DNA of 64,000 nucleotides, from contig NZ_LJOD01000001.1 in the NCBI RefSeq assembly GCF_001295265.1, positions 620,001 through 684,000 of the forward strand, given 5' to 3'. The stretch is from Chryseobacterium indologenes (GTDB lineage Bacteria > Bacteroidota > Bacteroidia > Flavobacteriales > Weeksellaceae). The notes beneath the pieces were generated by a model. That model was not told the DNA's origin. It searched no databases and saw only the letters and a program-made list of their open reading frames with translations. Shown piece after piece: positions 17,659 through 26,978 of the stretch. Numbering within the stretch: position 1 is the stretch's first letter; each line of letters begins with the position of its first letter. Both the position numbers and the translations under genes were made by a program.

Positions 17659-19458
17659 ATGACTAGATCAATTATAACTTTACTTTTCTTTTTATATGGT
17701 TTTTTCTTTATAAATGCGCAGGAAAAAAAAGATTCGCTTTATTATAAAATAGAGGAATTTTCCGATAAAAGAAAAGTTACCAAATTTATTCACCGTTTAA
17801 TATTCCGCAGGGAGGCAGATTCAACGTCTGTTAAATCCAGAACTGAAAAACTGCTGCAGGAGACTTATAATAAAAGATACATCAGAAATGTCCGTATTGA
17901 AACCATTGACCCTTTTGGATATGGCTCCCAAAACCATAAAGAAAAATTAAAATGGTACGATTGGGTGGCGGATCAGCTCCATTCCACTACAAAAACTTCC
18001 ACGGTTAATAATTATCTACTTTTTAAGAAAGGGGAAGAATATAATGCTCAGAAGCTCTACGAGTCTGAACGTTTACTGAGAACCATGCCTTTTATAAACA
18101 GGGTTAACATAAGTGTTTCTGACAGTACTTCCGGCAAAGACTCTATTGATGTTGTTGTAAAAATTCTTGATTCCTGGAGCCTGAAACCAAGTCTGAATTA
18201 TTCCGGGAGCAAAATTGGCCTGGGAATTACAGAACAAAACGTATTGGGCTTAGGCCACACGCTTGATTTTCTTTACAGAAACGATTCCAAAGAAAAACAA
18301 AATTATCTTTTGGGAAGTTACACCGCCTATAATCTTTTTGGAACCTATGTGAACGCCCAAATCCTGGGAGAGCGGGATTTTCTCAGAAATGAAAGAATCA
18401 ATTTCAATATGAGAAGAGATTTTTTTTCTCCTCTTACAAAATGGGCAGGCGGCTTTACTTTTGAATATTTCATGCGGAATGTTTCACTTCCTACGGAAAC
18501 TGATACTCCATTTCCGGAAGTTCAGATCAAGGTATACAGCCAGGATTTATGGGGCGGTTATCAGATACCGGTTTCCTCTGATCCGGTTGAAAAAGTAGCC
18601 AGTAATATTGCCATTATAGGAAGGTTTCAGAATTATCAGTATAAAGACAGTCCGGAAATAGATCATTACAGCTATTTCAGCTCTTATAACAGCTTTCTGA
18701 TGTCTGTTGGACTTATTAACAGAAAATTTTCCGTGCAGAAGAATATTTTTCAGTATGATCTTCCGGAGGATATCGCTTATGGAAAATCGGTGAGTTTTAT
18801 CGCAGGCGGTTTATCCAGAAACAGAGAGGTGAACCCGTATGTAGGAGTTTCTGCATCTTACGGTAATTTTACAAAGCTGGGATATTTCACTCTGAAAGCC
18901 CAGTTTGGAAGATTCCTTAATGAAGATAGCCAGAACCGTGAATCTTTCCGTTTAGACGGGACTTATTTTACCCATCTTCAGGACTGGAAGTTTGCCAGGG
19001 TAAGGCATTTTTTTTCACCTACCATAGCATTAGGAAATCCGCAGCATAATTATTCTTATAAAGACAGAATCAATCTTTCTTCTTCAGATGAGTTTCCGGT
19101 TTACAATCCTGATTATATAGGAACTAAAAAAATGGTTTTAAGATATCAGCTTCAGATGTTTATCAATAAAACCTGGAAGAATTTTCATTTCAGTCCTTAT
19201 TTAACGCTGGCAGCCGGCTGGCTGGGAATGCCAAATGAAAAGCTTCTGAAAACGCGTACCAATACAAAAATCGGAGTTGGTGTTTTAATTAATAATCCGT
19301 TTTTGGTCTTCAACAGAATCCAGATCTCTTTCACTTATTATCCTCATGTTCCGTTTGATGATCATTCGGTTTTTGATTTTAACAGCAACCGGAATAATCT
19401 TCTTCCGATGAACAGTTTTGCCACGGAAGTCCCTCGTTTTGTTAATTTCGGGAATTGA
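17659..19458 (+). CDS. POTRA-domain outer membrane beta-barrel protein (BamA/TamA-like)
   Basis: About 599 residues from the ATG at 17659, where a signal peptide begins (MTRSIITLLFFLYGFFFINA). The frame is open from 17623, but that start would put polar residues ahead of the signal. Residues about 70-180 contain a POTRA-like repeat (NNYLLFKKGEEYNAQKLYES, then LLRTMPFINRVNI and DVVVKILDSWS). The rest alternates glycine/aromatic strands typical of a 16-strand barrel (GLGITEQNVLGLGHTLDFLY). The architecture is that of the Omp85 superfamily. The client is unknown, and the protein is shorter than BamA, which has five POTRA domains. It stands alone. Confidence 0.78.
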   Translation: MTRSIITLLFFLYGFFFINAQEKKDSLYYKIEEFSDKRKVTKFIHRLIFRREADSTSVKSRTEKLLQETYNKRYIRNVRIETIDPFGYGSQNHKEKLKWYDWVADQLHSTTKTSTVNNYLLFKKGEEYNAQKLYESERLLRTMPFINRVNISVSDSTSGKDSIDVVVKILDSWSLKPSLNYSGSKIGLGITEQNVLGLGHTLDFLYRNDSKEKQNYLLGSYTAYNLFGTYVNAQILGERDFLRNERINFNMRRDFFSPLTKWAGGFTFEYFMRNVSLPTETDTPFPEVQIKVYSQDLWGGYQIPVSSDPVEKVASNIAIIGRFQNYQYKDSPEIDHYSYFSSYNSFLMSVGLINRKFSVQKNIFQYDLPEDIAYGKSVSFIAGGLSRNREVNPYVGVSASYGNFTKLGYFTLKAQFGRFLNEDSQNRESFRLDGTYFTHLQDWKFARVRHFFSPTIALGNPQHNYSYKDRINLSSSDEFPVYNPDYIGTKKMVLRYQLQMFINKTWKNFHFSPYLTLAAGWLGMPNEKLLKTRTNTKIGVGVLINNPFLVFNRIQISFTYYPHVPFDDHSVFDFNSNRNNLLPMNSFATEVPRFVNFGN

Positions 19459-19710
19459 CGGTTTGAGTTTTTTTAAATCACATACAGCCTCCACAAGTGA
19501 AGCTGTTGATGAATTATAAATTGTGTTTTATTTCTTTATCAACTTAAAGCTTGGGGCTTGTTGTTTACCTGTACAAGATCATTCTTCAAAAATCTGAATT
19601 TATTATTTGTAAGGAAGAATCTGGAGTTATGAAAAATCAGGTCCTATTCTGTAAGGACTGCGTTGCCATATTTTTTTACAGCTTCAATAAAAGGGTTGAT
19701 TTTAGCATGT

Positions 19711-19932
19711 TCATTCTTTGCCATACTTTGAAATGGTGTATTGCGCAATTACAATATCATTATCATCAAATTCAAGGTAAAGTACCCTTGTTTTTCCGTA
19801 CCAATATTTTTTGACAATATAGCTCCATTTATGATCAAGATAAAAATTACATCCATCACCTATTTTTTGAATAAGCTCCTTTTTAGATAAGCCTATCAGC
19901 CTTTCATCTTTTCCGGAAAGTATATTTTTCAT
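19711..19932 (-). CDS. Small hypothetical protein
   Basis: A 73-residue protein: MKNILSGKDERLIGLSKKEL at the start, followed by IQKIGDGCNFYLDHKWSYIV and later KTRVLYLEFDDNDIVIAQY. The pattern of a short helix with a GLSKKEL turn followed by beta strands resembles small BamE/SmpA-like folds, which have the form LGxSkeevlkxlGxP...yxxyF.dgkV. There is no signal peptide or lipobox, so that resemblance may be superficial. It reads like a real protein rather than a shadow, but its function is unknown. Confidence 0.5.
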   Translation of the reverse strand: MKNILSGKDERLIGLSKKELIQKIGDGCNFYLDHKWSYIVKKYWYGKTRVLYLEFDDNDIVIAQYTISKYGKE

Positions 19933-20007
19933 ACAGGTGTGTTTTTACTGAGTATTGTGTATCCAAACAGATAAGCTTGACAGTCTAAAAAAACAGATAT
20001 TTGAGAG

Positions 20008-20352
20008 TCAGACAAATATTTTCTTCCATTTGGTAACTGAATTTCTGCTGAGTTTAAAATGCCGTGCCAGCTCACGGTTATTAAGATTATTTTTTTTCTG
20101 ATAATCCAGCATCCGCAGAATATCTGATTTGCTGTAAGAGCAGTATTTTCTGTTTTCTCTCGTCAATTCCTTATCTGAAATACCGAAAACCTTTTGATTA
20201 AGGTTCTGAATATCCAGCGCATTGAGATGTTTCTTTTCCAGAAGGCTTTGGCAGTCTTCCATCTTTTCCGGAAATTTTTTTTCCAGAATGTCCATATAAA
20301 TACGTTTATAGTCGGGCACTATTTTTGAGGTTTCTCGTATTTGCTTATCCAT
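20008..20352 (-). CDS. HTH protein, second gene of a conserved pair
   Basis: A 114-residue protein with a C-terminal helix-turn-helix (SKSDILRMLDYQKKNNLNNR, then ELARHFKLSRNSVTKWKKIF), the kind found in transposase OrfA and small DNA-binding proteins. It overlaps the preceding gene by 34 bases in another frame, so the two are probably translated together. There is no DDE transposase, no terminal inverted repeats and no target duplication nearby. It is therefore more likely a resident regulatory pair or the orphan of a lost insertion sequence than an active element. Confidence 0.65.
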   Translation of the reverse strand: MDKQIRETSKIVPDYKRIYMDILEKKFPEKMEDCQSLLEKKHLNALDIQNLNQKVFGISDKELTRENRKYCSYSKSDILRMLDYQKKNNLNNRELARHFKLSRNSVTKWKKIFV

Positions 20353-20747
20353 TTGTATAAAGTTGTTTTAGGTATTTTATAACGTTCCATTATTTCAGTT
20401 CGGGACATTGTTCCCGTCTGTATCTCTTCCAGTATATAATCAATAACCTCCCGGGTATAAATATTTTTACGGAACTGTGGCAGTGATGTCTTTTTTATAT
20501 CCCGTTCCTTATCTGGCAGAGTAGGTGCATATAAAATCAAATGCTGAGAATACACCCTGAAAAAATCATATTCTAAAAGTTTGCACCATTTTAGCAGTAC
20601 CTCAGTGTCTATACTTTTTGTCTTATACATTTGTTGTATATCTTCTTCAGAGGACTTAAAAAAATTACAGATACGCTGGATTTCGACCCCTTGCTCTGAA
20701 ACCAGGGTTTCTATCATCTGTCCGATATGGATGTCCTTAAAATTCAT
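20319..20747 (-). CDS. HTH protein, first gene of a conserved pair
   Basis: A 142-residue protein. The N-terminal half has a Cro-like look (IETLVSEQGVEIQRICNFFK, then LLKWCKLLEYDFFRVYSQHL). The C-terminal half has a second helix-turn-helix (TGTMSRTEIMERYKIPKTTL followed by YKWISKYEK), typical of transposase OrfA N-termini. From memory this pair is common in Chryseobacterium-type genomes and usually annotated as transposase or HTH protein. No catalytic transposase gene is present. A DNA-binding role is well supported; the target is unknown. Confidence 0.65.
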   Translation of the reverse strand: MNFKDIHIGQMIETLVSEQGVEIQRICNFFKSSEEDIQQMYKTKSIDTEVLLKWCKLLEYDFFRVYSQHLILYAPTLPDKERDIKKTSLPQFRKNIYTREVIDYILEEIQTGTMSRTEIMERYKIPKTTLYKWISKYEKPQK

Positions 20748-20889
20748 GGTTCTATAAAATCAGTTATTTAAATTTTTAAAAATTCGCAACCGGTTCCAAG
20801 GTCGCAAAAAGCTTTTTATTTAGGGTTTCCGGAAGCTCCAGACAGTGCGTTGAATACCGCCAGAGTTATGTTAAATTTAAGCTTGGTGA

Positions 20890-21355
20890 GAAAATAGCAT
20901 AGAGACTGTAGTCATTCTCTATGCTAAAAAGTTTTAAATAGTATTTGATATGAGAATGTGTTTTGTTGTACAAAAGTCATCATTTCCCACATACTGCAAC
21001 TTGGAGTTATACACTCAATATCACTTTATTACACCCCCAATTACACTCGAAATTGTTAAGTTAACCGGCCCCAATAAACAAAAAGAGCCAGATCATTATA
21101 CCAATCTATTTAAGACCTTAAATTTTCATCTGTAGGGATTAGTATTTTTTCTTTAATCCTATATTTTGTTCAGCTGTTTTCCTGGATACCACTTCTTCCT
21201 GATATCAAAAATTGTGATTTATTAAAGAAGATATTCAAGATCGGGTGTTTTTAGCCGAAACAGCCAGACAATTTCCGGAAATACATTTTTTAAAAGACAA
21301 ATAAAAAGTCAGGATCACTCTCATTTATCAGCTTGGCTAGTCTCCACTGACATAA
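20890..21355 (-). pseudogene. Decayed 3' end of a TPR-HTH regulator paralogue
   Basis: This stretch is a diverged copy of about 21735-22205, the 3' end and downstream region of the neighbouring TPR-HTH gene. On the minus strand, fragments in shifting frames read KTPDLEYLL and then ILIPTDENL, matching KTNDLEYCALIRL and LQIPTEENL of the intact protein. Stops and frame changes break it. The noncoding tail is also shared: the same terminator stem, then a similar A/T-rich and C-rich spacer. The upstream TPR part is gone. It is best explained as the remnant of a tandem paralogue. Confidence 0.75.
20896..20925 (-). terminator. Hairpin downstream of the decayed TPR-HTH paralogue
   Basis: AGCATAGAGA (20896-20905) and TCTCTATGCT (20916-20925) form a perfect 10-bp stem with a 10-base loop. 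The same stem sequence recurs at 21739-21770 after the intact gene, so it came with the duplicated 3' region. Confidence 0.65.
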
Positions 21356-21735
21356 TAATCTCCGATTATCAGGGCAATAGGGAAGTAATTTTTTTTGGTT
21401 TTTCATAACTCTATGTTTTATGATTATATATTAAGCTAGTTCTATATTATTCGACTGTGACTCAATGTGTGCATACCCCTGCATAAGTATAGGAATGGAA
21501 ATCTTAAAGATCATTTCTGAGTTCTGATTCTACTCCATAAAAGATTACAATTCACATGGTCTGATTTCCAAGTATAACATATTGGGATCAGATGAAATAA
21601 ATTTTAAGACAGCTAAGATGTTACAAAAAAGGCTTCCGGATATTTTGTAAAACATTTATTATTCAGAATAACCTGCAAAGCAGAATTGTGAATGTTTTGG
21701 GAGTGAAATTTTATAGTCATCCATTTTAAACTTAA
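21356..21735. other. Intergenic remnant, no feature recognised
   Basis: About 380 bases between the decayed paralogue and the terminator of the intact TPR-HTH gene. No frame gives a recognisable protein and no clear repeat is seen. It probably represents eroded sequence of the paralogue. Confidence 0.5.
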
Positions 21736-21738
21736 ACT

Positions 21739-21770
21739 AGCATAGAGAAAGAGAAAATATTCTCTATGCT
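21739..21770 (-). terminator. Terminator hairpin of the TPR-HTH gene
   Basis: AGCATAGAGAA (21739-21749) pairs perfectly with TTCTCTATGCT (21760-21770) around a 10-base loop. Flanking AAACT and AGTTT can extend the pairing with a bulge. It lies about 145 bases downstream of the stop codon. Confidence 0.65.
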
Positions 21771-21915
21771 AAAGTCTAGTTTGAAATAAAATATTAGGAC
21801 ATTGTGTTTTCGGTTACAAAAATCATAATTCCCGGTGTTTTTCAATCTCATCCAGGCCCCCAACTCCACTCTACAATACACTCGATAACACTCAAAAACA
21901 TTAAATACCTCATAA

Positions 21916-23367
21916 TCAAATGGGATTTCTGTCATTTCTATTGGCCATCCATGAATATAGATTTTCCTCTGTAGGAATCTGCAGCTTTTTTTTCAATCTA
22001 TATTTTTTATTTTCAACTGCTTTTACGGATGTATTTTTGAACACCGCTATCTGCTTGGTATCAAAATTGAGTCTTATTAAAGCACAATATTCAAGATCGT
22101 TCGTCTTTAATTGAGGATCAACTGATAATAACGCCCGAATAAATTCCGGAAATACATTTTTAAAATGCAGATAAAAAGCCGGATCACTCTCTTTTACCAT
22201 TTGTGTCAGCTTAGTATAATCTTCTGACGGTGATTTTTGTTCAGAAATTTGTTCACCCGTTTCACTAATCTGCCTTGAAGTCTTACTGGTTTTACTCTTC
22301 ATTACATACAGAAAAAAAATGCTCCCTATGATTAAGGGTACTACAATAGTATAATATGAAAAAGAGCTTTTTTTCCCGGCACGTTCACTGAAATAATGCT
22401 CGGTAATTTTCTTTTCAACCACCGCTAAGCTATCGGAAAGGATTTTTGATTTATTTAAATACAGAGAAGCATTTTTAAAATCCCCAGCACCTTCATATGA
22501 ATTGGAAAGTTCATGATAGACACTTGGTAATTCATAAATCATCTTTCCCTTTTTAACCAGCCTAACAGTCTCCTGAAAGTTTTCAACCGATTGCGGATAA
22601 TTCTTTTTTTTCTTACTCAGCAATCCTTTTGCAAAAAACAGGGAAGCAACTGAGCGGCTATCCTTTACTTTATCACTTATTTTTTCTGCTTCAAGTATTA
22701 ATTTTTCTGCATAGCTGTCATTCTTTCCTAACAATATCATATTGATCGCATAATTGCTCGTCGACTGTACCATCCATCCGTAATGATTGGGAAATTTATA
22801 ATTCAGTAATCCCGCTTCTTTATAAGCACTGTAAGAATACTTTAACATGCTATCCCTGTTATTATTCTTGGAAACATTGGCATTCCATAACATTGCATTG
22901 TATAGAGACAGTCTTACATAATGGTATTTATTTTTGTCTTTAATCTTTGAGGCATAATTAAAACCCTTCCTGATGCTTTCAGAAGCCTCTTCGAAAAGCC
23001 CTAATTTTGTATAACAGAACGCTTTTCCAAAAATCATATAAGCCAGTTCATAATAATCGTCAAGTTTTTCTGCAATGCGAATTCCTTCTTCCAGGTCAAA
23101 CATTGCCTGGCTGATCTTTCCTGTATTGTAATACACATTGGATCTGTAATCCAGTGCCTTTAACTGTCCTTCTTTATAGTCTGCCTCCTTTGATTTATAA
23201 TATACTTCGGTAGTAATCCGTAGTATATCCTTTTCTCCCAGCTTTTCATAAGCATCCGGGCCGGAAACTATGGCAATAAGACTATCCGTTTGTTTTCGTA
23301 TATCTACCTGTGCCCAAGCAAAAACCGAAAATAAAAATGAGAATAGTAAATAATATTTTTTTAACAT
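21916..23367 (-). CDS. Membrane TPR protein with C-terminal LuxR-like HTH
   Basis: A 483-residue regulator of a type common in Bacteroidota. It has a signal peptide (MLKKYYLLFSFLFSVFAWAQ), then a helical tetratricopeptide region to about residue 320 (for example FYNTGK-like and ELSNSYEGAGDFKNASLYLN units). A transmembrane helix follows near 335-353 (YYTIVVPLIIGSIFFLYVM), then a cytoplasmic tail ending in a helix-turn-helix (LNFDTKQIAVFKNTSVKAVE, then NKKYRLKKKLQI). It probably senses a periplasmic signal through the TPR domain and acts on DNA from the membrane. It lies beside a decayed paralogue with the same terminator. Target genes are unknown. Confidence 0.82.
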   Translation of the reverse strand: MLKKYYLLFSFLFSVFAWAQVDIRKQTDSLIAIVSGPDAYEKLGEKDILRITTEVYYKSKEADYKEGQLKALDYRSNVYYNTGKISQAMFDLEEGIRIAEKLDDYYELAYMIFGKAFCYTKLGLFEEASESIRKGFNYASKIKDKNKYHYVRLSLYNAMLWNANVSKNNNRDSMLKYSYSAYKEAGLLNYKFPNHYGWMVQSTSNYAINMILLGKNDSYAEKLILEAEKISDKVKDSRSVASLFFAKGLLSKKKKNYPQSVENFQETVRLVKKGKMIYELPSVYHELSNSYEGAGDFKNASLYLNKSKILSDSLAVVEKKITEHYFSERAGKKSSFSYYTIVVPLIIGSIFFLYVMKSKTSKTSRQISETGEQISEQKSPSEDYTKLTQMVKESDPAFYLHFKNVFPEFIRALLSVDPQLKTNDLEYCALIRLNFDTKQIAVFKNTSVKAVENKKYRLKKKLQIPTEENLYSWMANRNDRNPI

Positions 23368-24677
23368 TTGAATTGGAGATTTAATTTATGTAGTTATCAG
23401 ATATACTTATTCTTATTAATCTAATCAGAATATTATCAAGACAAGCTTAACAAGTACCACATTTTTCCTACAAAAATATTCTGTAGTGTAATAAAGTACA
23501 TCAAAACCTGTTGTTAATAATTATTAATCCGATAATGAATATTTAAAAAAAACGTTAATCATTTTATCATAAAATACTCATTATAAATAAATTAAAAAAA
23601 AAATACTGTTAACTTTGACAACACATGAAATAATGAAGTATCCTTTCCTTTCCATTCACACAAAACCCAACTTATGCAAAATTCTTCCTTCTTCAGTTAA
23701 AATAATTATATTTTTATATCAATGCTTGGCCAGTTTTACTCTTGCAATACTTCCAGACAGGATGATGATTAAATTCAATGATGGAGGCTTCGGGAATTGG
23801 ATTAAGAAAAAAACATACGCCTTCCCGGAAATCTGTAAAATAGGGTGATATTCTCTGATAAGCTCCCTGTAATGTACATCTTTAAAGTACACCTTAGCTA
23901 TAAAATGTAACTTTAATCTTGAAAAAAAGACAATGACAGATCCCTTTTTCCAAGTTTTTAATTCTAATCTATAATCAATATTGTTACTACTTATTTAAAC
24001 CGCGGAATAAAACACATCATTTCATTTAATCATCTGAAAATCATATACACTGATTTGTAAAAATGTTTTACATGGTCTTGTTTTTATAAAGAATATGAGT
24101 TATCTTAATTATGTACCTGAAACAAATTTAAAATGAAAACACAAATGATGAAATATATTAACAGGGTCAGATTACATGACAGATTTTTGCTATTTTCAAC
24201 AATACGCAAACAGGGTCCTTCAAACTGCCCAGACAAATAATACACCCTCAGAAGCCGCCTGATAATTACTTAACAGATTATCCAACATAGTTTCAGCGCA
24301 AATAAGTCTAAAAAATATGCTTCTCCGGAAGAATATATTGAAAACTCGAATCACTGATGCTTTGCAGAAACGTATTGTCTTCAATCAGGAAGAAGTATTC
24401 TAAATTATGAGAGTAAGTAAATCAACCATTGACGTGATGTGATATTCCTACTAATATTATACCGGTAAAATCACAGGTAGCAATAGGCAAACAGACTGTT
24501 ACCAATAATAGTTTCTTTACAATAAGCAGCATACTATAGAAGGAACTACTGAAAAGTAATAATGCTGAAATGCATAATATCAACTTCTATATAAATACGT
24601 CAAGCACTATTATACAGTGTTTGATTTGATGCTTAGAAATTACACATTTATAATTACTTCATTTTCAGCAAATTAAA
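23368..24677. other. Long AT-rich intergenic flank, no supported gene
   Basis: About 1.3 kb between the TPR-HTH gene and the left end of the genomic island. A few short frames exist (for example 23615-23848, 77 codons, and a 35-codon frame from 24133), but none resembles a known protein. TAACTTTG near 23610 fits a -7 element. Before the island inserted, this region would have lain directly downstream of mnmE. It looks like eroded sequence. Confidence 0.5.
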
Positions 24678-24695
24678 TTATTTCCCGATACAGAA
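24678..24695. repeat. Left attachment site of the island
   Basis: TTATTTCCCGATACAGAA, identical over 18 bases to 43288-43305. The reverse complement encodes FCIGK followed by a stop, the conserved C-terminus of MnmE, although no mnmE gene is present on this side. It is therefore the copy created by site-specific insertion. Confidence 0.88.
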
Positions 24696-24860
24696 AGTAA
24701 AAATAACTGATAAACAGATATTTATGCTTTTTGAGGGACAATGGGGTAACAGAATCCCACAAACTAATAATATTTATTACAAAGGTAGTGATATTTTAAA
24801 AATAACTCAATAATAATTGAAAAGACATTTCAAATCGATCTCAATGTCAGTAAGATCATT

Positions 24861-25433
24861 TCAGTAAACAATGATATCACCAAAGGATTTCCCGCTGGTT
24901 CTATAAATTATACCATCTTGAATAAATCTGGTGATTAGTGATGAATTCCTTAAATTTATAGGAAGTATTGCCATTTCATTTTCAAAAATCCAATAATCTG
25001 AATCCCTCCAATTACTTGGATGTATTTTGGTGATCATTGCTGCACTTACCCGCGTATTCTGACCTTTGTCATTTCTACCTGTAAAAAATCCGTCATGCTC
25101 CCGAAATTCCTGAAAAGCATTTTGGTTGGTAATTAATTCCGGTACGATACATGTTGAACCCATCAAGCAATCCATTACATCATCCTTATCTAGAGCCAAC
25201 ATATCAACTGCATTTATTGCAATAAGATACGGTTTATCTAGTATACCGTATCGTTCAGGCTTTACCTTTAAAGCTTTCCTTAAACTTTCCACGTTGTTTA
25301 ATATCTTTGCATGCATCCCATAGACACCAATTGCACGATGATTTTTTTTGCCATGTTCTTTATTGCTTTTCGGAATTGGTCCATATTCTATATAAATATT
25401 GTTATCTTCATTCCGTATAAAAATATACATCAT
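24861..25433 (-). CDS. Hypothetical protein, possibly a C-terminal fragment
   Basis: A 190-residue protein at the left end of the island, transcribed opposite to the cargo. Visible stretches are KPYLIAINAVDMLALDKDDV near residue 68, DGFFTGRNDKGQNTRVSAAM near 115 and KIHPSNWRDSDYWIFENEMA near 135. From memory these resemble the C-terminal half of larger hypothetical proteins of about 350-400 residues with a nuclease-like look (a KPxLIAVN strand, then RVSAxLV). The N-terminal half is missing and an in-frame stop lies about 55 bases upstream of the start. It may be a truncated cargo gene. No function is assigned. Confidence 0.55.
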   Translation of the reverse strand: MMYIFIRNEDNNIYIEYGPIPKSNKEHGKKNHRAIGVYGMHAKILNNVESLRKALKVKPERYGILDKPYLIAINAVDMLALDKDDVMDCLMGSTCIVPELITNQNAFQEFREHDGFFTGRNDKGQNTRVSAAMITKIHPSNWRDSDYWIFENEMAILPINLRNSSLITRFIQDGIIYRTSGKSFGDIIVY

Positions 25434-25741
25434 TTCCTTACTGTTTTCCGTAAACCCATCTTGTTTTATATAAGTAGTTTAGCCCGATATTTTGATAAAG
25501 CTTAAAGAATTTGTGAAGAGCATGCAAAATTGCTTGAATTTTAGTAGTGGTTTTGAATTAATTATTAAATTGCATAAACTAATAACTTTCACTATGAAAA
25601 ACCAAATATACAATCCTCTTTAATTTAACAGCCTGCTTCATCAAAAGCATGGAATGATTTGTCCGGAGATTAACAGGCAAGTCAGGTCTGCACGTATCCC
25701 TAATTTATTGGGATACAGATTAACCGTCCTAAAACTGTATT

Positions 25742-26977
25742 ATGAAATTTCTACATACCGCAGACTGGCACATTGGCCAGCTGTTTCACGAATACGACCG
25801 CAGCTACGAGCATCAGCAGTTTCTGAACTGGCTGGTAGGAATTTTATTAACTGAAAACATTGAAGTCTTGCTGATCAGTGGTGATATCTTCGATAGTTCC
25901 AATCCGTCGGCAGCCTCGGTGAGGATGTTCTACCGTTTCCTAAATGAAGCGACCAGAGCCGTGCCTCATCTGCAGATCATGATTACGGCAGGTAACCATG
26001 ATTCGGCAGCACGGCTGGAAGCACCGAAACCTCTACTGGAATCCTCTAATGTTCACATTATCGGCCTGGTAGAAAAAGATGCAGTGGGAAACATTGATTA
26101 CGAAAAACTACTGGTTAAAATACATGATGCTTCCGGAGCGATAAAAGCTTTTTGCCTGGCCATTCCGTTCCTGCGGATGGGTGATTATCCTGCCATTGCC
26201 GATTGTGCCAATCCCTACACCGAAGGCGTCGCGGCTTTATATCAGGAAGCCTTTGCGTATGCCCAACAATACAGCACGGAAGACCAGCCTATTATTGCCA
26301 TGGGACACCTGCATACGCAGCAGGCAGAAATTACCGATCTGGATAAAACCGAAAGGCTGATCATGGGCGGTGTGGAATGTATTTCAGCGAGTGCTTTTCA
26401 TTCCGATATCAAATACGTTGCGTTGGGACACATCCACAAGGCGCAGAAAATAGGCGGAAAGGAACACATCCGCTACTGTGGCAGTCCCTTGCCGATGTCC
26501 TTTTCAGAAATTCATTACATACATCAGGTGATTGTTTTTGATCTCGATCAGGAAATCAGCAATCTGAAGGCGATTGAAATTCCGGTATTTGTGCCATTGC
26601 AAAGAATTCCACATCAGCATCAGCCTTTGCATGAAGTCATTGCCCAGTTGGAGCAATTGCCAGAGTTGGTTGCCGGCATGGAAAACCTGCCTTATCTGCA
26701 AGTCCGTGTACTACTCGATGGACCCGAGCCTGCTTTACGTCATAAAATAGAAACCGCCCTGGCTGGTAAAGCGGTACGATTGGCTAAAATCGATGCCCAA
26801 TATCCGGCCGCTGCCGCAGCAACACCCGAACTCATCACCGCTGAAAAGCTGAATGAACTGCAGCCCATTGATGTTTTCGGTAAAGCCTACCAATCCAGAT
26901 ACCAGAGCGAAGTACCACAGGAAATCATGCGATTGTTCCAACAGGTGGCGCAGGAAATCAACCAAAACGCCGGATAA
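25742..26977 (+). CDS. sbcD: Exonuclease subunit SbcD
   Basis: The Mre11-like nuclease subunit of the SbcCD complex, which opens hairpins and processes DNA ends, cutting stalled or palindromic DNA and some phage DNA. The calcineurin-like phosphoesterase motifs are all present: HTADWHIG at residue 5, SGDIFD near 49, TAGNHD near 82, GHLH near 188 and GHIH near 230. At 411 residues it is of normal length. It is followed by sbcC after a single base. Here it is island cargo ahead of a Gabija-like pair, not in a housekeeping setting. Its G+C content is visibly higher than that of the genes downstream. Confidence 0.95.
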   Translation: MKFLHTADWHIGQLFHEYDRSYEHQQFLNWLVGILLTENIEVLLISGDIFDSSNPSAASVRMFYRFLNEATRAVPHLQIMITAGNHDSAARLEAPKPLLESSNVHIIGLVEKDAVGNIDYEKLLVKIHDASGAIKAFCLAIPFLRMGDYPAIADCANPYTEGVAALYQEAFAYAQQYSTEDQPIIAMGHLHTQQAEITDLDKTERLIMGGVECISASAFHSDIKYVALGHIHKAQKIGGKEHIRYCGSPLPMSFSEIHYIHQVIVFDLDQEISNLKAIEIPVFVPLQRIPHQHQPLHEVIAQLEQLPELVAGMENLPYLQVRVLLDGPEPALRHKIETALAGKAVRLAKIDAQYPAAAAATPELITAEKLNELQPIDVFGKAYQSRYQSEVPQEIMRLFQQVAQEINQNAG

Positions 26978-26978
26978 C

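Noticed and set aside
20008..20747. Complete insertion sequence
   Set aside because: No DDE transposase, terminal inverted repeats or target duplication could be seen.
23615..23848. 77-codon frame with a -7-like TAACTTTG upstream
   Set aside because: No signal peptide, family resemblance or conserved composition; it lies in eroded AT-rich DNA. Kept only as a mention in the intergenic entry.
26853..26978. Upstream extension of the SbcC frame
   Set aside because: It overlaps the sbcD coding sequence; the SbcC family begins at MKILAIRIKNLASL.
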